Shown here: positions 13,001 to 24,150 of the stretch, piece after piece
How the letters are laid out: every line of letters begins with the position of its first letter
How positions within the stretch are numbered: position 1 is the stretch's first letter
Source: Tillandsia leiboldiana
Taxonomy: Eukaryota > Streptophyta > Magnoliopsida > Poales > Bromeliaceae
Assembly: GCA_029204045.2 (NCBI GenBank)
Contig: CM055075.1
Span: 23,099,601 to 23,163,600, forward strand
Direction: 5' to 3'
Length of the DNA: 64,000 nt
The notes under the pieces: model-generated
Databases searched by the model: none
Told to the model about the DNA's origin: nothing
The model's input: only the letters and a program-made list of their open reading frames with translations
Made by a program: the position numbers and the translations under genes

Positions 13001-16000
13001 TAGCTTCTCGTCATAAGAACAACAGTCTCACGATAAGACTTCTCAAAACCTAAAGAAGCCACACGAGATACTGCATCTAACAGCTGGAAAATTTGCAAAA
13101 CAAATCAACACCTCCTAGTAATTGTTTTAGCTAAAAAAAGTCAAAGCAATGCCAGAAAAATTTTGAAATAATGAAGGGTCAAGATTTCATACTCGGAGAC
13201 GCAATAAACCTGGAGATGAAGCATCCCCCTCTTCTAAATTTTCAATGAACAGTGGCAAAATCATGTCAACAACTTCCCATTTATTAACAGAAACACACAG
13301 TTCAGCAAGTAGACGAATAAGATTCAGCTGGACAACAGGAACTGCCTGTTTTTCTTTTCCTTCCTGGAATAGAGAATGGGCCACGTAGTTTCGCATCAAT
13401 CAATGGTCAAGTAATACATGTTAACCGCAAATGAAAAAGTATTTACTGTAACAGTTGCACCACATAGGATGTACCCAAAACCAATCTTATTGAGCCATGC
13501 AGGATGACAAAAAGTCTAATCAAGGTAATATGGTAATTTCATAGTGAAATGATGTTGTAAAAAAATATATATATTGTACTTGTGTGCAATGTGGAAGTTT
13601 TTGATTGGATGTCACTATTCCCATGTGGAATAACTGTGACAGAGAAGACTTTTTCCCACTCAAACACTACTCTGATGAGAAATTATACTAATGAAAACTT
13701 CACTATCAAATGGTACACAAAGTACACCATAAAGCCACATAGCTGACAAAGCAAGTTCAATATCCATTATAGGAATGATGAAAAACACAAAGAAAATTCT
13801 CCTGAAGCAAACAAAGGGATGTTACGAAGAATCGCATAACGCAAAACCAACATTTGAAATCCAAAATCAACAACAAATATGAGAGACCAAGAGTTGCAAT
13901 GTTTATCTGGTATATGTGTTTGTATATCAGCGATATATGAGGGTCTAGCAAAATACATGCAAGCTTTGCAAGCAAGATTAGTTAGCACTCTTGTTTTATT
14001 CATTTGTAATTCTTGAAGAAGAAGAAGAAGAAGAAGATGACCTAGTTTATTGGAAAAAGAGACAAACAGTAACCTGTTCTTCATAATCATTTCGTTCGCG
14101 AATGCATGCAGCTAAACCCATGATAAAAGTGTCGACAAGAGCCCTATCCTTGCTCCAGCCAAACTCGATAATCTCGCAGCTTAACTTTGTAACAGCCTCA
14201 AACATTGCACCCGGATTATTCCCCGACATATCAGCCTGTTCAAAGCAAAATCAGATGAGAAAATACCCCTGAAGATTACACCAACACCACCTCCCCTCCC
14301 AAAAAGAACAGAAATAATCTCACCTGAGCACATGTGGTTAGAACCAGTGGCTTCAAGGGAATGAGCAATACTCGCAACAGCTGGCCCCCACGAGAGACTG
14401 TTATTTGGCTGATTCCATGGAGCAATGTGCTGAAAAGCTCCTCACAGATCTTCAATTTCCGCCATGAGGATAGAATGCAGGCCTCTGCAGCATCTAGAAG
14501 CATTGCAAGAGTTCGACGCAATGCATCCTTGGAGGACTTACCATCTGTGTCCAAAGAAAGAAGACTCTTGATTTGCACTGTAGTTGCGGCTTGACAGCAT
14601 GATACCTTCGTATTTATTCTAGCTTTTAGCTGCACACCCTGTTCTCTCCAATCACGCTTTCGAATCTAAAAAAAGTAATACAAAAAAGAATAAGAAAAAA
14701 CATCGTATCTCTTCAATTTAACTGAGGGCTTGAACACTTGAGCAATTCAATGAGCCTAGGCACACTTAAGTTTAGGCACGACAACTTCAGACGCAAAATA
14801 GAACCACAACAAGAGCACAGCATAACAGTGAGTGAGAGAAACCAAAATATCTGTGTTGCGTAGACATGAACATGTGATATGACAAGACTTGGACTCAGGG
14901 GCTTCAAGGCTTGGGAACTCAACAAAATGAGAATATGGAGATGGCTAGTGCATAAAATGTCTCTTTACACTTGCTCATTAAAAGAAAGTAACGTTCTTAT
15001 ATAAGAAAGCAACTAAACCCTAGCGTTCCTCCACTGTTCATGAGCATCCATGGTATTACGATTGGTGGTTATTTCTAAGAATTTACTGGCGTTAAGGCCA
15101 AGAAACTGCCCATTTAGGAAAGAAGAGAAAAAGCCCTATAATCGGCCAACCATCATGCAAGGATTAAGGTAAAAGCCATCATAAAAAGAGATCAGTGAAA
15201 CTATGGGAAGGATTAGAAAAAAATACTATGTTTAGCATATCCATATAAGTCCCAAAAGGTTGGCCAGACTCTAAGTCCCTGTTGGATGTAAAAAGAATCA
15301 GGAATTTCTTTATGTATTCTAAGTTAGAACACGTGACTGAGATGCATCATAAAGAGTCGAGAGTAGAAAATGTGTCCGACAAGGACAAAGCAACAGTTTC
15401 CGAGTGTTTGTGATCCCATATTTCATAACCAAAATCAATACAACACGATATAAATAGATGATAAAGAAACAAACACGAAATGATATGAATAGACAATGAA
15501 GAAACAAGTTAATTTTTTTGAGATTTTGGCTCAGTAAACATTTAGACACAATATTCAAATTGCCACAATGGGCACAACTATTGAACATGCACAAAGCATG
15601 AACCTCAATCACTTGCGTAACATTGAGTATTAAATTAAAAAGTGGTTATCTTTCTTTCTTTCCAGAGATGAGTAAAGTAGTGCCATCTTGAGATCCTACA
15701 TTGTCTCAAGCAGTAAAATGGAACAAACCAAGGTATGAAAAACACCATAATTACAGGAGCACATAATTTAAAGTGCAACAATACAGAAAAGGGATAGAAT
15801 AAACATGGATACATAGAACTTAATATGGTTTGTGAGATAAAAACAATGAAACGGAGAGCTAAGAAGAGCCAAGAGATCGACCTTGAGGAAAGACGGCAAA
15901 GACTTGAGCTGTTTCGAGGCCAATTCCCTGATCCGCTCCAAATGCTCGGTCTTGATGCTGCTCCCCACCCGATCGAGAATCTGCCCGAACAACCTGAACG

Positions 16001-16847
16001 CGATCTCCTGCCTCTCCAGTCCCTCTATCGCCTCCTCCTCGAATGCCAGCACCTCCTGCCGGACCACCGCCGGAGAACCCTCTCCTCCCCCTCCCCCTCC
16101 AATTCCGCTTCCCTCGCCCGTTCCAACACTGCTCCGCCGCCCATTGGCACCTCCGCCGGCATCGCCCTTGGACGAGGACGATGCCTCACTCGCCGCATCA
16201 TCGGCAATTTCCCGGTGAAGATCCTCTTCCTTGGCCTTGCCTTTGGATGGGGTGCTCTGCAACGATGAGGCGTCGGATGCATCGTGATCGGAGGAGGAGG
16301 AGGAGGGGGAGAACTCGTCGAGGAGGCGGGCGGCGAGGCGGTCGGCGTCGGCGGAGGCGACGGGGGGGCAGTTCTGGGCAGCGGCGGAGAGGAAGGCGCG
16401 GGCGATGGCGAGGTCGGCGTCGGCGTCGGCGGAGCCGCGGGAGGCGTCGAGGACGGAGAGGAGGATGGAGGCGAAGAAGGAGGAGAGGGGGGAGGCGATG
16501 TCGGGGGCGAGAGAGGCGAGAGAGGCGAAGCGGAGGAGGTCGGAGAGGAATGGGGCGGGGGGAAAGGACTGGGGCCAGAAGGAGGGGCGGAGGGCGAAGG
16601 AGGGGAAGGAGCGGAGAAAGTCGAGGAGGGGGGCGGAAGCGGAGGGAGAAGAAGAAGAGGGGAGGGGGCGGAGGGAGAGGAGGCGGGCGAGGGCGAGGAG
16701 GGCGTGAAGTTGGGAGCGGGAGGCGCGGTGGGGGGAGGGGGAGGGGGAGGGGGAAGGAGGGCAGCGGGAGCAGATCCAGGCGAGCTTGTCGGCCAGCAGG
16801 TCCGGGTTCTGCGAGACCAGGTCGCATAGCTCCGTCAGGGCCTCCAT
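4017..16847 (-). CDS. PI4KA1: Phosphatidylinositol 4-kinase alpha, N-terminal 1402 codons (15 exons; 3' part outside window)
   Basis: Plant PI4K-alpha makes PI4P from phosphatidylinositol at the plasma membrane, in a complex with NPG, HYCCIN-containing and EFOP partners (family knowledge). I read exons, high to low: 16847-15882, 14665-14324, 14235-14074, 13363-13193, 13083-12925, 12828-12701, 11791-11485, 10391-10238, 9826-9612, 8662-8504, 8417-8235, 7556-7053, 6606-6247, 5494-5280, 4197-4017. All internal junctions are GT-AG and phases add up to 1402 codons without a stop. Start MEALTELCD, and blocks such as LPAVAEICSDFDP, GGPYMW-like AGPYMW, AIVYRAFETAV, NHAGEIAGMRRLYNSIGGF and ETGIFIWTWLVSAAP, follow the Arabidopsis protein as I remember it. 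Codons about 60-260 are Ser/Pro/Ala/Gly-rich low complexity. The family is about 2000 residues; the C-terminal third with the lipid-kinase domain is missing here. The last exon ends in phase 0 at a good donor, so the gene probably continues left of position 1; truncation is the alternative. Confidence 0.93.
5745..5870. repeat. Intronic repeat fragment (AGAAGCTTC-type, intron 13)
   Basis: Resembles 9950-10135 in intron 8: both have CTCCAATTTG(A/G)AGCTTCT, then CTACAGCAGCA- or CTGCAGCAGCA-like sequence and a later CAGCT(T/C)(T/A)CTCAAA block. Probably one degraded MITE family; borders are unclear. Confidence 0.35.
8855..9085. repeat. Intronic repeat fragment (GCAGAAGCTT-type, intron 9)
   Basis: Contains GCTGAAGCTTAGGCAGAAG at the left and TTTGCAGAAGCTTCTACTTT at the right plus AGCAAAAGCAGAAG inside, resembling the intron 8 and 13 fragments. 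A hAT-like MITE is possible but not shown. Confidence 0.3.
9905..10135. repeat. Intronic repeat fragment (AGAAGCTTC-type, intron 8)
   Basis: Begins near AGCCGGAGTCCTGCTTAGCC and holds AATTTGGAGCTTCTGGTTCT and TTCCAAGAAGCTTCGAC. It shares its centre with the fragment at 5745-5870. Non-coding. Confidence 0.35.
10738..10950. mobile_element. Intronic MITE, family D copy 1 (intron 7)
   Basis: Left side TGGGTGCACCCAGTGCACC and ATGCACCCTCCATCTCATC mirror the right side (GGATGGAGGGCGGATCACTG, CCAGTGCAGGTAATAATTC) as an imperfect inverted repeat. It shares CCCTCCATC(T/C)CATCTCACAC and GTGCAGG(T/C)AATAAT with the intron 6 copy. Confidence 0.55.
11090..11435. repeat. Intronic repeat with 'GTCCCTGAACTTTCAC / GGACCAAATCGCAAT' signature (intron 7)
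   Basis: Left: GACTTGGCCCCCTGAACTAT and AGTCCCTGAACTTTCACATA. Right: AGTATAAGGACCAAATCGCA. These mirror-image phrases at the two ends are typical of small non-autonomous transposons scattered through plant introns. The middle is AT-rich and non-coding. Confidence 0.45.
12388..12585. mobile_element. Intronic MITE, family D copy 2 (intron 6)
   Basis: Left arm CTGCTGTGCACCATGTCAGC and right arm GCTGACATGATGTACCGAGT are inverted copies, with CCCTCCATCCCATCTCACAC and ATGGAGGCAGATCG inside. Same family as 10738-10950 one intron away. Confidence 0.6.
15882..16847 (-). CDS. PI4KA1: PI4KA1 exon 1 with start codon and GC-rich low-complexity segment
   Basis: This 322-codon exon opens with ATG at 16847-16845 and ends at an AAG codon before donor GTCGAT. 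Conserved ends (LADKLAWICSRCP near the start, LASKQLKSLPSFLK at the end) flank a long variable stretch of Ser, Pro, Asp and Gly runs, including acidic/serine patches around codons 185-260. The strong GC skew leaves several other frames open on both strands; those are shadows. The GC-rich 5' exon followed by AT-rich introns is the usual 5'-to-3' GC gradient of monocot genes. Confidence 0.9.
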
Positions 16848-17120
16848 CGGAAAGGGTAACGGAAGGTAGACGAGGAGAGATTACAGCAAATGTGGTGGCA
16901 GGATGGACGGTTTCCTGTCAGGATCCGCTCATCGTCGGAGAGGAAGATGGTGGTTCTCTCTCTCTCTCCCCCCCTCTCTCTTCTGTTTTTTTTTTTCTCT
17001 CTCTCCCTCCCCCTTTCCCATTCCCCACCTCTTTCTCTCTCGTCCGTCTTAAAACTTGCGTTGGACCACGTTCACCACGTCAGCAGTGTCTTCGGATTTG
17101 AGCGTTTGAGAAGGCTTTAA
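16848..17120 (-). promoter_or_regulatory. Probable 5' UTR/proximal promoter of PI4KA1 with GA/CT tract
   Basis: Directly upstream of the start codon. On the gene strand 16945-17040 is almost pure GA repeats (CT on the plus strand), a common feature of plant 5' UTRs and GAGA-type promoters. I could not fix a TATA box or transcription start. Confidence 0.45.
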
Positions 17121-17855
17121 CATCTCTGTGCAACTTTTTCTGTGAGGTGGCTTACCTTTTGAACGTAATTTTAATTTAAAAATTAATTTTGATTAAAATG
17201 TAGAGCGCAATTGGCTGAGTTTAGTAAAAAATAATAATAATAATAATATTAATATTAATTTTTTGAAATAACTTTATAAAGCTTTTTAGTAAAAATTTTT
17301 ATTATTTACAAATAATATTTTTTTTTACTGAAATTAATTTTAAATTTTAAATTTAAACAAGAATTTAAATGTTAATATTTGTAATTTAATTTTTAAATTT
17401 TAAAATATAAAATCCAAATTTAGATTTTAAATTTTACATTTAAATTTTGACATTTTAAATTTAAATTCTTTTTGAGATTGTCATATTTTTTATTTTTAAA
17501 AAATTAGTTTTATATTTAAAAAATTATAAAAATTTAAATTTTATTTTTTAGAAAATTACTTTTGTTATAATTGTTGAACGGGATACGTGCCTGCAAAATA
17601 TTTTCAATAAAATTATAAAAATTATAAAAATTATTTCATAGTTATTATTTTTTATATTGTGAAATAAATATTTTGCGTATAAGATTGTAAGCCACCTGTA
17701 ATTCATTTATACACTCTTTAGTATAATTTTTTAAAAAAATATATAAAAAGTGACAACAATATTACACCAGTACTATTCCAGCAAAATATTTCAGAATCCA
17801 CCTAGCTTTGCCCTTTGTACTATTTGCTTTCTATAATGTACCATCTTAACTAAAA
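17121..17855. other. AT-rich intergenic DNA, no gene seen
   Basis: Mostly A/T with short ATTTAAATTTT-type runs. I see no ORF, RNA gene or element border between the PI4KA1 5' flank and the LINE 3' end. Confidence 0.6.
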
Positions 17856-18089
17856 AAAAAATTTGAGAGAAATATAGCGTGCTACCTGCTTCATTCAATT
17901 AGATGATGAATTTGGCTACAGCAGTGAAATAACAAGGTCTCGAGAGAGAAAAAAAAAAAAAAAAAAAAAAAAACAGAGAAAGAACAAGAAATCTAACGGC
18001 CTAGGGCAATTCCCCTACACGGACCCCTGGCTCGTCCCACAAATTACCCAAACTAATAGCCCAGGTCATCGCGAGCTGGGGGTCAGTGG

Positions 18090-18653
18090 AAGAACTTTGG
18101 AAGATCACTTTGTTGCTTACCAGCCAGACCACCCACCAAATTGCATCCAAACTAACAAAATTTTTGTTGACCTATTTTGGGTCCCCATGGGTCGTCCACT
18201 TTTCCCAAACGCTTCTAGTGTCATCCCTCAGGTTCTCGCTGTTCAAACCCCTAGAAATCATCCGCATTAAGTAACGTGTGTAAACGCGCTTTGTAAGAAG
18301 ATTATCCGTGGTCTCCACCTCGAAGCCACAGAGTACGCAAAGTAAATTTCCGGAGTACCCCCTAGATTATCAGTTGTTTGAATCCGTTTTCTGAGGGCTA
18401 GCCACACAAAATCTGGACCTTGACCGGTAGTTGGGGGCTCCAAGTTGTTAACGCACAGTTGTCCCTTAGGCCCGTATCATTTAGTACCCTGTAGGCGGAT
18501 CTAACGGTGAATACTCTGTTAGCATTCCAACGCCAGACTACTCCATCTGACCTTTGCCCTATCCTAAACCCTTCCAGAGCCTCTTGGAGCTCTAACACGT
18601 GTCCACACTGAAGACTCCCCCTCAAATCAAACTCTCTCATAATAGACCCCGAG
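18090..18653 (-). pseudogene. LINE ORF2 C-terminus with reverse-transcriptase zinc-binding (zf-RVT) domain
   Basis: The minus-strand frame has GVVWRWNANRVFTVRSAYR, the zf-RVT signature of plant LINEs, followed in shifted frames by CALCGFEVETTDNL (Cys/His part) and a Trp-rich tail. Frames break repeatedly. The upstream half of ORF2 lies 8.5 kb away at 27187-30109 because of a solo-LTR insertion. Confidence 0.75.
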
Positions 18654-19684
18654 GTCCATGTCACGCCCCGAGGCCACCAATTTGGACGGTTTGGGCGCGC
18701 CAACAGACCCGCCAATCGGCCATGACCTCTCTATACCCGAAAGGAATGGTAACAACATCTCCAATCAAAGTAATGCGTATGATGAGATACAATATCAGAG
18801 TAAAAACAGCTACTAACTAAAACTTTCATTCATTAAACAACAAGTTTAAACCATAAATGAAAGTATACATGAGTGAACCATAATAAAAAATTATTACATT
18901 TCCATCTCTCAACTTGAAACTTAAACAATATTACATTTTACATCTTTTTCCTCACAATACATAGTTCACTAAAAATATAAAAAGGAATACATCTGCTAGA
19001 CCCTCTAGGTCTCTATGCTGCTGGGCCCTTGCCCCTGTCGCATGCCTCGCTGGCTATACCTGTACATGAAAAAATGGTCACCCAAGGGTGTGAGAACTAC
19101 TTAAAGTTCCCAGTGGGTTTAACCACCGAGAAAGAATGTTCTGCACCACTTGGTCCAATGGAAGCAGGATAGCAAGATAATCTATGATAATAATAACTGC
19201 AGATGCTAACTAACATGATCATAACATGTATGAATAAATCTACACTATCTGTGTATGTTCCCTGTTTCACTGCTATCAATCTTGCCCCTCTGGGCCACTA
19301 TCCAAAACTCAGCCACTATGTCGCTACAAAAGGGTTATACTAACCCGGCCACCTAGGCCACTCTATTTTCCTCTTTACCTTTTTCATAGTCTTGTGCTTT
19401 AGTTCAAGTTGCTGAATCCTCAAAAATTCTTGCCCAAAGGGCCCCAGCCCGGTAGTCATGCTACCATAAGACAAGATTTTCAAGGTTGCCGATAGCACCC
19501 GCAAGTGCTACCTCTCCCAACGAGGAACTCAATCGACGGGTCCTTGCCCTAACTCTTCGACACAAGTTCTACTCCCGAAGGTGCGATTGTCCATTTCCTT
19601 TCCATTCAATTAAGCTTTTAGCTTATCACTTTCACTTTTACTTTATCTTTCTTTTCTCTTTTATCTTTACTTTCTCACTGCAGG

Positions 19685-19865
19685 CCCACGACGTCGAGGG
19701 TGATCGGCATCGCCGTGCCCGCTAGTCACTTGGAGTCGAGGGGGATCGGCATCTCCAAGCACTACATAGGGAGTCGAGGGTGATCGGCATCTCCCGCCAC
19801 AACATAGGGAGTCGAGGGTGATCGGCATCTCCCCTGGGAGTCGAGGGTGATCGGCATCTCCCAGC
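19685..19865. repeat. Tandem GAGTCGAGGGTGATCGGCATCTCC array
   Basis: Five or so copies of a 24-bp core spaced 29-40 bp apart inside the minus solo LTR, differing by a few bases and by spacer length. Confidence 0.8.
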
Positions 19866-20149
19866 AAACCATTTTGATATGCTGCAACATTATCTTATTT
19901 TCTTTCACTTTACTTTTCCTCTTTTATCCTAGGTTATTTACTCTAGGATAGCTTAAGTGTTACTAACACCAATTTAGATTAGAACTCTTGTTCATACAAA
20001 TTTACACTTAACCTGCCCACTTGGCCATTTCTTTATTTCTTTGCCCTTTTACTCTCATCATTCCTTTCTTAATTGCTCATTCTTTATCTTTTAACCCTAT
20101 GTTTATAATCTTAGGGTTTCACTATGTCCCAAGGACATTATTAACTTTC

Positions 20150-20700
20150 AGTTACATTTGGCCTAGAGTCTATTAACTCTATTCGCATTCAACATAGGCC
20201 TAGAGTTTACTAACTCTATTTCATCTTTCACTTTAATTTAGAGTTCATTGACTCTATTACTCATTTTTCACCGTAACCTATAGAGTTCATTACTCTAGTT
20301 GCATTTTCACCTTTTACCTAGAATTCCTTAACTCTATTTTCTTATTCCACGTTCAACATGGAGTTACATTAACTCTGGGAGTTACATTAACTCTATTTTC
20401 CTGTTTCACATTCAACTTAGAGTTACATTGACTCTAATTCATTATTTGAGAGTTTACACTCTACTAGTTCATCTTAGGTTTCATTTACCTAAGTTCCATA
20501 TCATGCACAACCTAGAGTTCATTGACTCTATTTTGCGTTTTCTTCTTAGCTTAGGGTTTCATTAACTCTATTTACACTTCACATGAAACTAGAGTTCCTT
20601 GACTCTATGTTGAATACTCTATTTGCAACCTTAGGTTATTTTCTAATACAATGCCACTCATTCCCTTAGAGTTCATTCCTAGGTTCCATGCCACTCGTTA
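20150..20700. repeat. Field of short TAGAGTT…ACTCTA inverted motifs
   Basis: More than a dozen copies of CTAGAGTTCATTGACTCTA-like words, each a small inverted repeat (TAGAGT/ACTCTA), spaced about 40-60 bp apart with T/C-rich spacers. Confidence 0.75.
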
Positions 20701-21724
20701 AACCCTTAATCTAGGTTTTTTCCTAGCTTTGCTTCCATTCACTTATCCTTATTTTCTCCTAGGTCGTGCAACCATCATACATTTGCCTCTTACATGATTC
20801 CTAGGGTTATACCCTAACATGATCATTTTCAAGCATTTATTCTTTGCTATTTATGCTCATACGAATTTAACCTACAATAGGTTAACATAATTGCCTTTAG
20901 GGCTAAACCCTAATTATCCATATCCATGATCTTATTATCCTAACATGCTCACTAACATGCTTCTAGGTCAGAAAATCAAAGGACAAAGGGGAGAGGTCAC
21001 CCATTTTCGGAAGAATCCCCCACCTTAAGCTCTTTGCAAGAATGTTGGATTTGATCTCTTTCTTCTCCAAGAAAATTTTTAAAATAGGAATTAGTATCAT
21101 AAGAGATCATTTTTATCTCTTCTAAAGCCCCTAAAATTACCAAATGGGAAAAACCCTAAACTGTTGCTCACATCCCCTTTTGTAGGTTCTCTTTTGACCA
21201 AAGGAAAAAAGAAGAGCAAAAATCCCCATTTTGGGGCACCATCACAAAGGAGGGGTTTTGATCTCTCTATCTTCACACAAGAACCCTAAAAATAGGAGAA
21301 AATCCTATTTGGGATATTTCCCAATACTTTTGGACCCAAAAGGGAGCCCTAAATGAGAGCCCTAAATTCTTGGTTTACCTCTTTTGATGTCTTTGCCCAA
21401 GAGAAAAGAGAGAAGAGGTGTTGGAGCTTGATTTTAAACTCCCCTTGAAGTTCCCTTCAAGTTTCCTAAGCTTCCATGAGCCTCACATGTAAAGTACCGG
21501 GGCATTGGATAGCGCGCCGACCACACAGATGGCTTGGAGCAGAGAGAATGCCTTGAGCATGTTGTATCTGAGGTTACAGTTGATGCCGGGTTGATTCGGA
21601 TCAACGCGGAAGCTCCAGCTCGATTCGGGGTTTTCCGGGCTTTGTAGGCCGATTAAGGATGAGATTGGAAATTTCCGACTTCACCGTGGAGCGCCGGAAA
21701 TTCAGGAACACTTGGAATAGGTGT

Positions 21725-22290
21725 ACTTTCAGATTTCAGCGAGGTTCGGGAGGTTCCGGACTGACGCGGAGGGCCCGAAGGCAAAAAGTGAGTCGGAACT
21801 GGCAATTTTGGAGCTGGTAATGGATTTGAGCACCCCGACTCAACGGATAAGCTTTTTGAGGAGAAAAAGCTGTGGACACGTGTACTTTTGATTTACAGCG
21901 AGGTTCGGGAGGTTCCGGACTGACGCGGAGGGCCCGGAGGCAAAAAGTGAGTCGGAACTGGCAATTTTGGAGCCGGTAATGGATTTGAGCACCCCGACTC
22001 AACGGATAAGCTTTTTGAGGAGAAGAAGCTGTGGACACGTGTACTTTTGATTTACAGCGAGGTTCGGGAGGTTCCGGACTGACGCGGAGGACCCGGAGGC
22101 AAAAAGTGAGTTGAAACTGGCAATTTTGGAGCCGGTAACTGATTTGAGCACCCCGCCTCAACGGATGAGCTTTTTGGAGAGAAAAAGCTGTGAGCGCGTG
22201 TAATTTCGATTTACAGCGGAGTTCGGGAGGTTCCGGGCAGCGGCAGAGAGCCCGAAGGCAAAAAGTGAGTTGGAGCTGGATTATTGGAAT
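21725..22290. repeat. 159-bp tandem repeat, about 3.5 copies
   Basis: CAGCGAGGTTCGGGAGGTTCC recurs at 21737, 21896, 22055 and 22214 (CAGCGGAG in the last), exactly 159 bp apart. 159 is divisible by 3, which is why an open 53-residue repeat appears on the minus strand; I do not take it as a gene. Confidence 0.92.
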
Positions 22291-22678
22291 TAATTAATTA
22301 ACGGATTTAATTAATAAAGCTTTTGCTTTATAAAAGCTTCCCCAGCCCACTCTCTGCAGCAGGAAAAAGAGAAAGAAAGGAAAAGAGAAAGAAAGGAAAA
22401 GAAAAGAGAGGAGAAGGAAGAAGAAGAAAAAGAAGGAAAAGGGATTGGAGCTTTTTGGATTTTTTGGACTCGCCGTTGGAGGCCGTGCGAAGCTCGTGGG
22501 CGTGCGGCGTGCGACAACGAGGTAAGCAATTTCTCCTTTTTGAGGTTTCTTGGAGTTTTTGAGCTTTAGGGATTTTTATAATTGAATTTTAAGTGCTAAA
22601 AATGGGATTCTTGGATTTTTGGGATTTTCGGATTTTAATCGGATTTATTGGGCTTTTTTCTGATTTTTTGCCGTCGCC

Positions 22679-23420
22679 GGCGGCCGCGCGCGCGCGCAAC
22701 GGCGCACGCGCGGCGCCAGGGTGCTGCTATTGGCAGCACCCTGTGGCGGTGCCGCTGGGCGCGGCGCCGCGTGCAGCAAAGTGCTGCACGCGGCGCTGCC
22801 TGGCCGCGCGCAGGTGCGCGCGGCAGGGCCGCGCGCAAGTGCGCGCGGCGCTGCCTGGCCGCGCGCAGGGGCGCGCGGCAGGGCCGCGCGCAGGTGCGCG
22901 CGGCACCTCCTGGCCGCGCGCGGGTGCGCGCGGCAGGGCCGCGCGCAGGGGCGCGCGGCAGGGCCGCGCGCGTGCGCGCGGCATCTCCTGGCCGCGCGCG
23001 GGTGCGCGCGGCAGGGCCGCGCGCAGGGGCGCGCGGCAGGGCCACGCGCGTGCGCGCGGCACCTTCTGGCCGTGCGCAGGGGCGCGCGGCAGGGCCGCGC
23101 GCGGGGGGGCGCGCGGCAGGGCCGCGCGCGTGCGCGCGGCATTTCCTGGCCGCGCGCAGGGGCGCGCGGCAGGGCCGCGCGCGTGCGCGCGGCACCTTCT
23201 GGCCGCGCGCAGGGGCGCGCGGCAGGGCGCGCGCGGGCCTGCGTGGGCCGCGCGGGCCCGCGCGCAGCGCCTCTTGGCGCTGCGCGCAGCGCCGCTGGGC
23301 ACCGCGCGCAGCGCCGCTGGGCGCTGTGCGCAGCGCCGCTGGGCGCTGCGCGGTGCGCTCCGGCACCGCGCAGCGGGTCGCTGCGCGGCGCTGCTTGGTT
23401 GGGCGCCGTGCGGCGGGCCT
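22679..23420. repeat. Extreme GC tandem array (GGCCGCGCGCAGGGGCGCGC units)
   Basis: Dozens of variants of a unit joining GGCCGCGCGC, (A)GG(G/T)GCGCGCGGCA and CTGGCCGCGCGC. It is almost free of A/T and very rich in CpG and alternating GC steps. Long open frames exist on both strands only because stop codons cannot form. Confidence 0.9.
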
Positions 23421-23539
23421 CCCTCGTCGCGCGGCTGGTTTTTCGCCGCTCGGCGTGCTCCCGGGACAGCGGTGGCGCCTCGGTTTGCGTGCCGGCGCCG
23501 TTGGTTCCCACCGTCGGCCGCTGTTTTTCGCGGGGGGTT

Positions 23540-23840
23540 TTCGCGCAGTTTTGCGCAGGTTTTCGCGCCGTTTTGCGCAGGTTTTCGCGCAGTTTTTGCG
23601 CAGGTTTTCGCGCCGTTTTGCGCAGGTTTTCGCGCAGTTTTTGCGCAGGTTTTCGCGCCGTTTTGCGCAGGTTTTCGCGCAGTTTTTGCGCAGGTTTTCG
23701 CGCCGTTTTGCGCAGGTTTTCGCGCAGTTTTCGCGCAGGTTTTCGCGCCGTTTCGCGCAGGTTTTCGCGCAGTTTTTGCGCAGGTTTTCGCGCCGTTTCG
23801 CGCAGATTTCGCGCAGGTTTTCGTCGTTTTTCGCGAGCAG
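23540..23840. repeat. 45-bp tandem array (TTTTCGCGC / TTTTGCGCAGG), about six copies
   Basis: TTTCGCGCCG recurs at 23561, 23606 and 23651 and onward at 45-bp steps. Each unit is two near-identical halves of 22-23 bp. It degrades at 23840-24000 into TTTTCGC/GAGCAG variants. Confidence 0.9.
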
Positions 23841-24004
23841 GTTGCGAGCAGTTTCGCAAGCGGTTTCGCTGTTTTCGCTCGCTGTTTTCGCGCAGGTTTT
23901 CGCCGTTTTTCGCGAGCAGGTTGCGAGCAGTTTTGCGCAGTTTTCGCGGGGTTTTCGCGAGCGGTTTGTGCAGTTTTCGCTGGTTTTTCGCAAGCTGTTT
24001 TTGA

Positions 24005-24150
24005 GCAGTTTTCGCGCCGACGGAGCTGTTTTCGCCGTCGGGCGCTGGTTTTCGCCGACGGGCTGTTTTTCGCCGTCGGGCGCTGATTTTTCGCTGACGG
24101 AGGCTGTTTTCGCCGACGGAAGCTGTTTTTCGCCGTCGGATGCTCGATTT
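24005..24150. repeat. Tandem CGCC(G)(A/T)CGG…GCTG array
   Basis: Six or so alternating units TTTTCGCCGTCGGGCGCTGG and TTCGCCGACGGGCTG, 24-33 bp long. It lies at the downstream edge of the repeat complex in the solo LTR. Confidence 0.75.

Noticed and set aside
16025..17101. Plus-strand and antisense ORFs up to 352 codons over PI4KA1 exon 1
   Set aside because: Shadow frames of a GC-rich exon; Arg/Gly-rich without domains, while the minus frame matches PI4K-alpha.
17949..17973. Poly(A) run as the LINE tail
   Set aside because: The LINE is on the minus strand, so its tail should read as T on the plus strand; this A-run is a T-run inside the LINE 3' UTR.
21736..22161. 141-codon ORF with 53-residue repeats
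   Set aside because: By-product of a 159-bp tandem repeat (divisible by 3) in an LTR.
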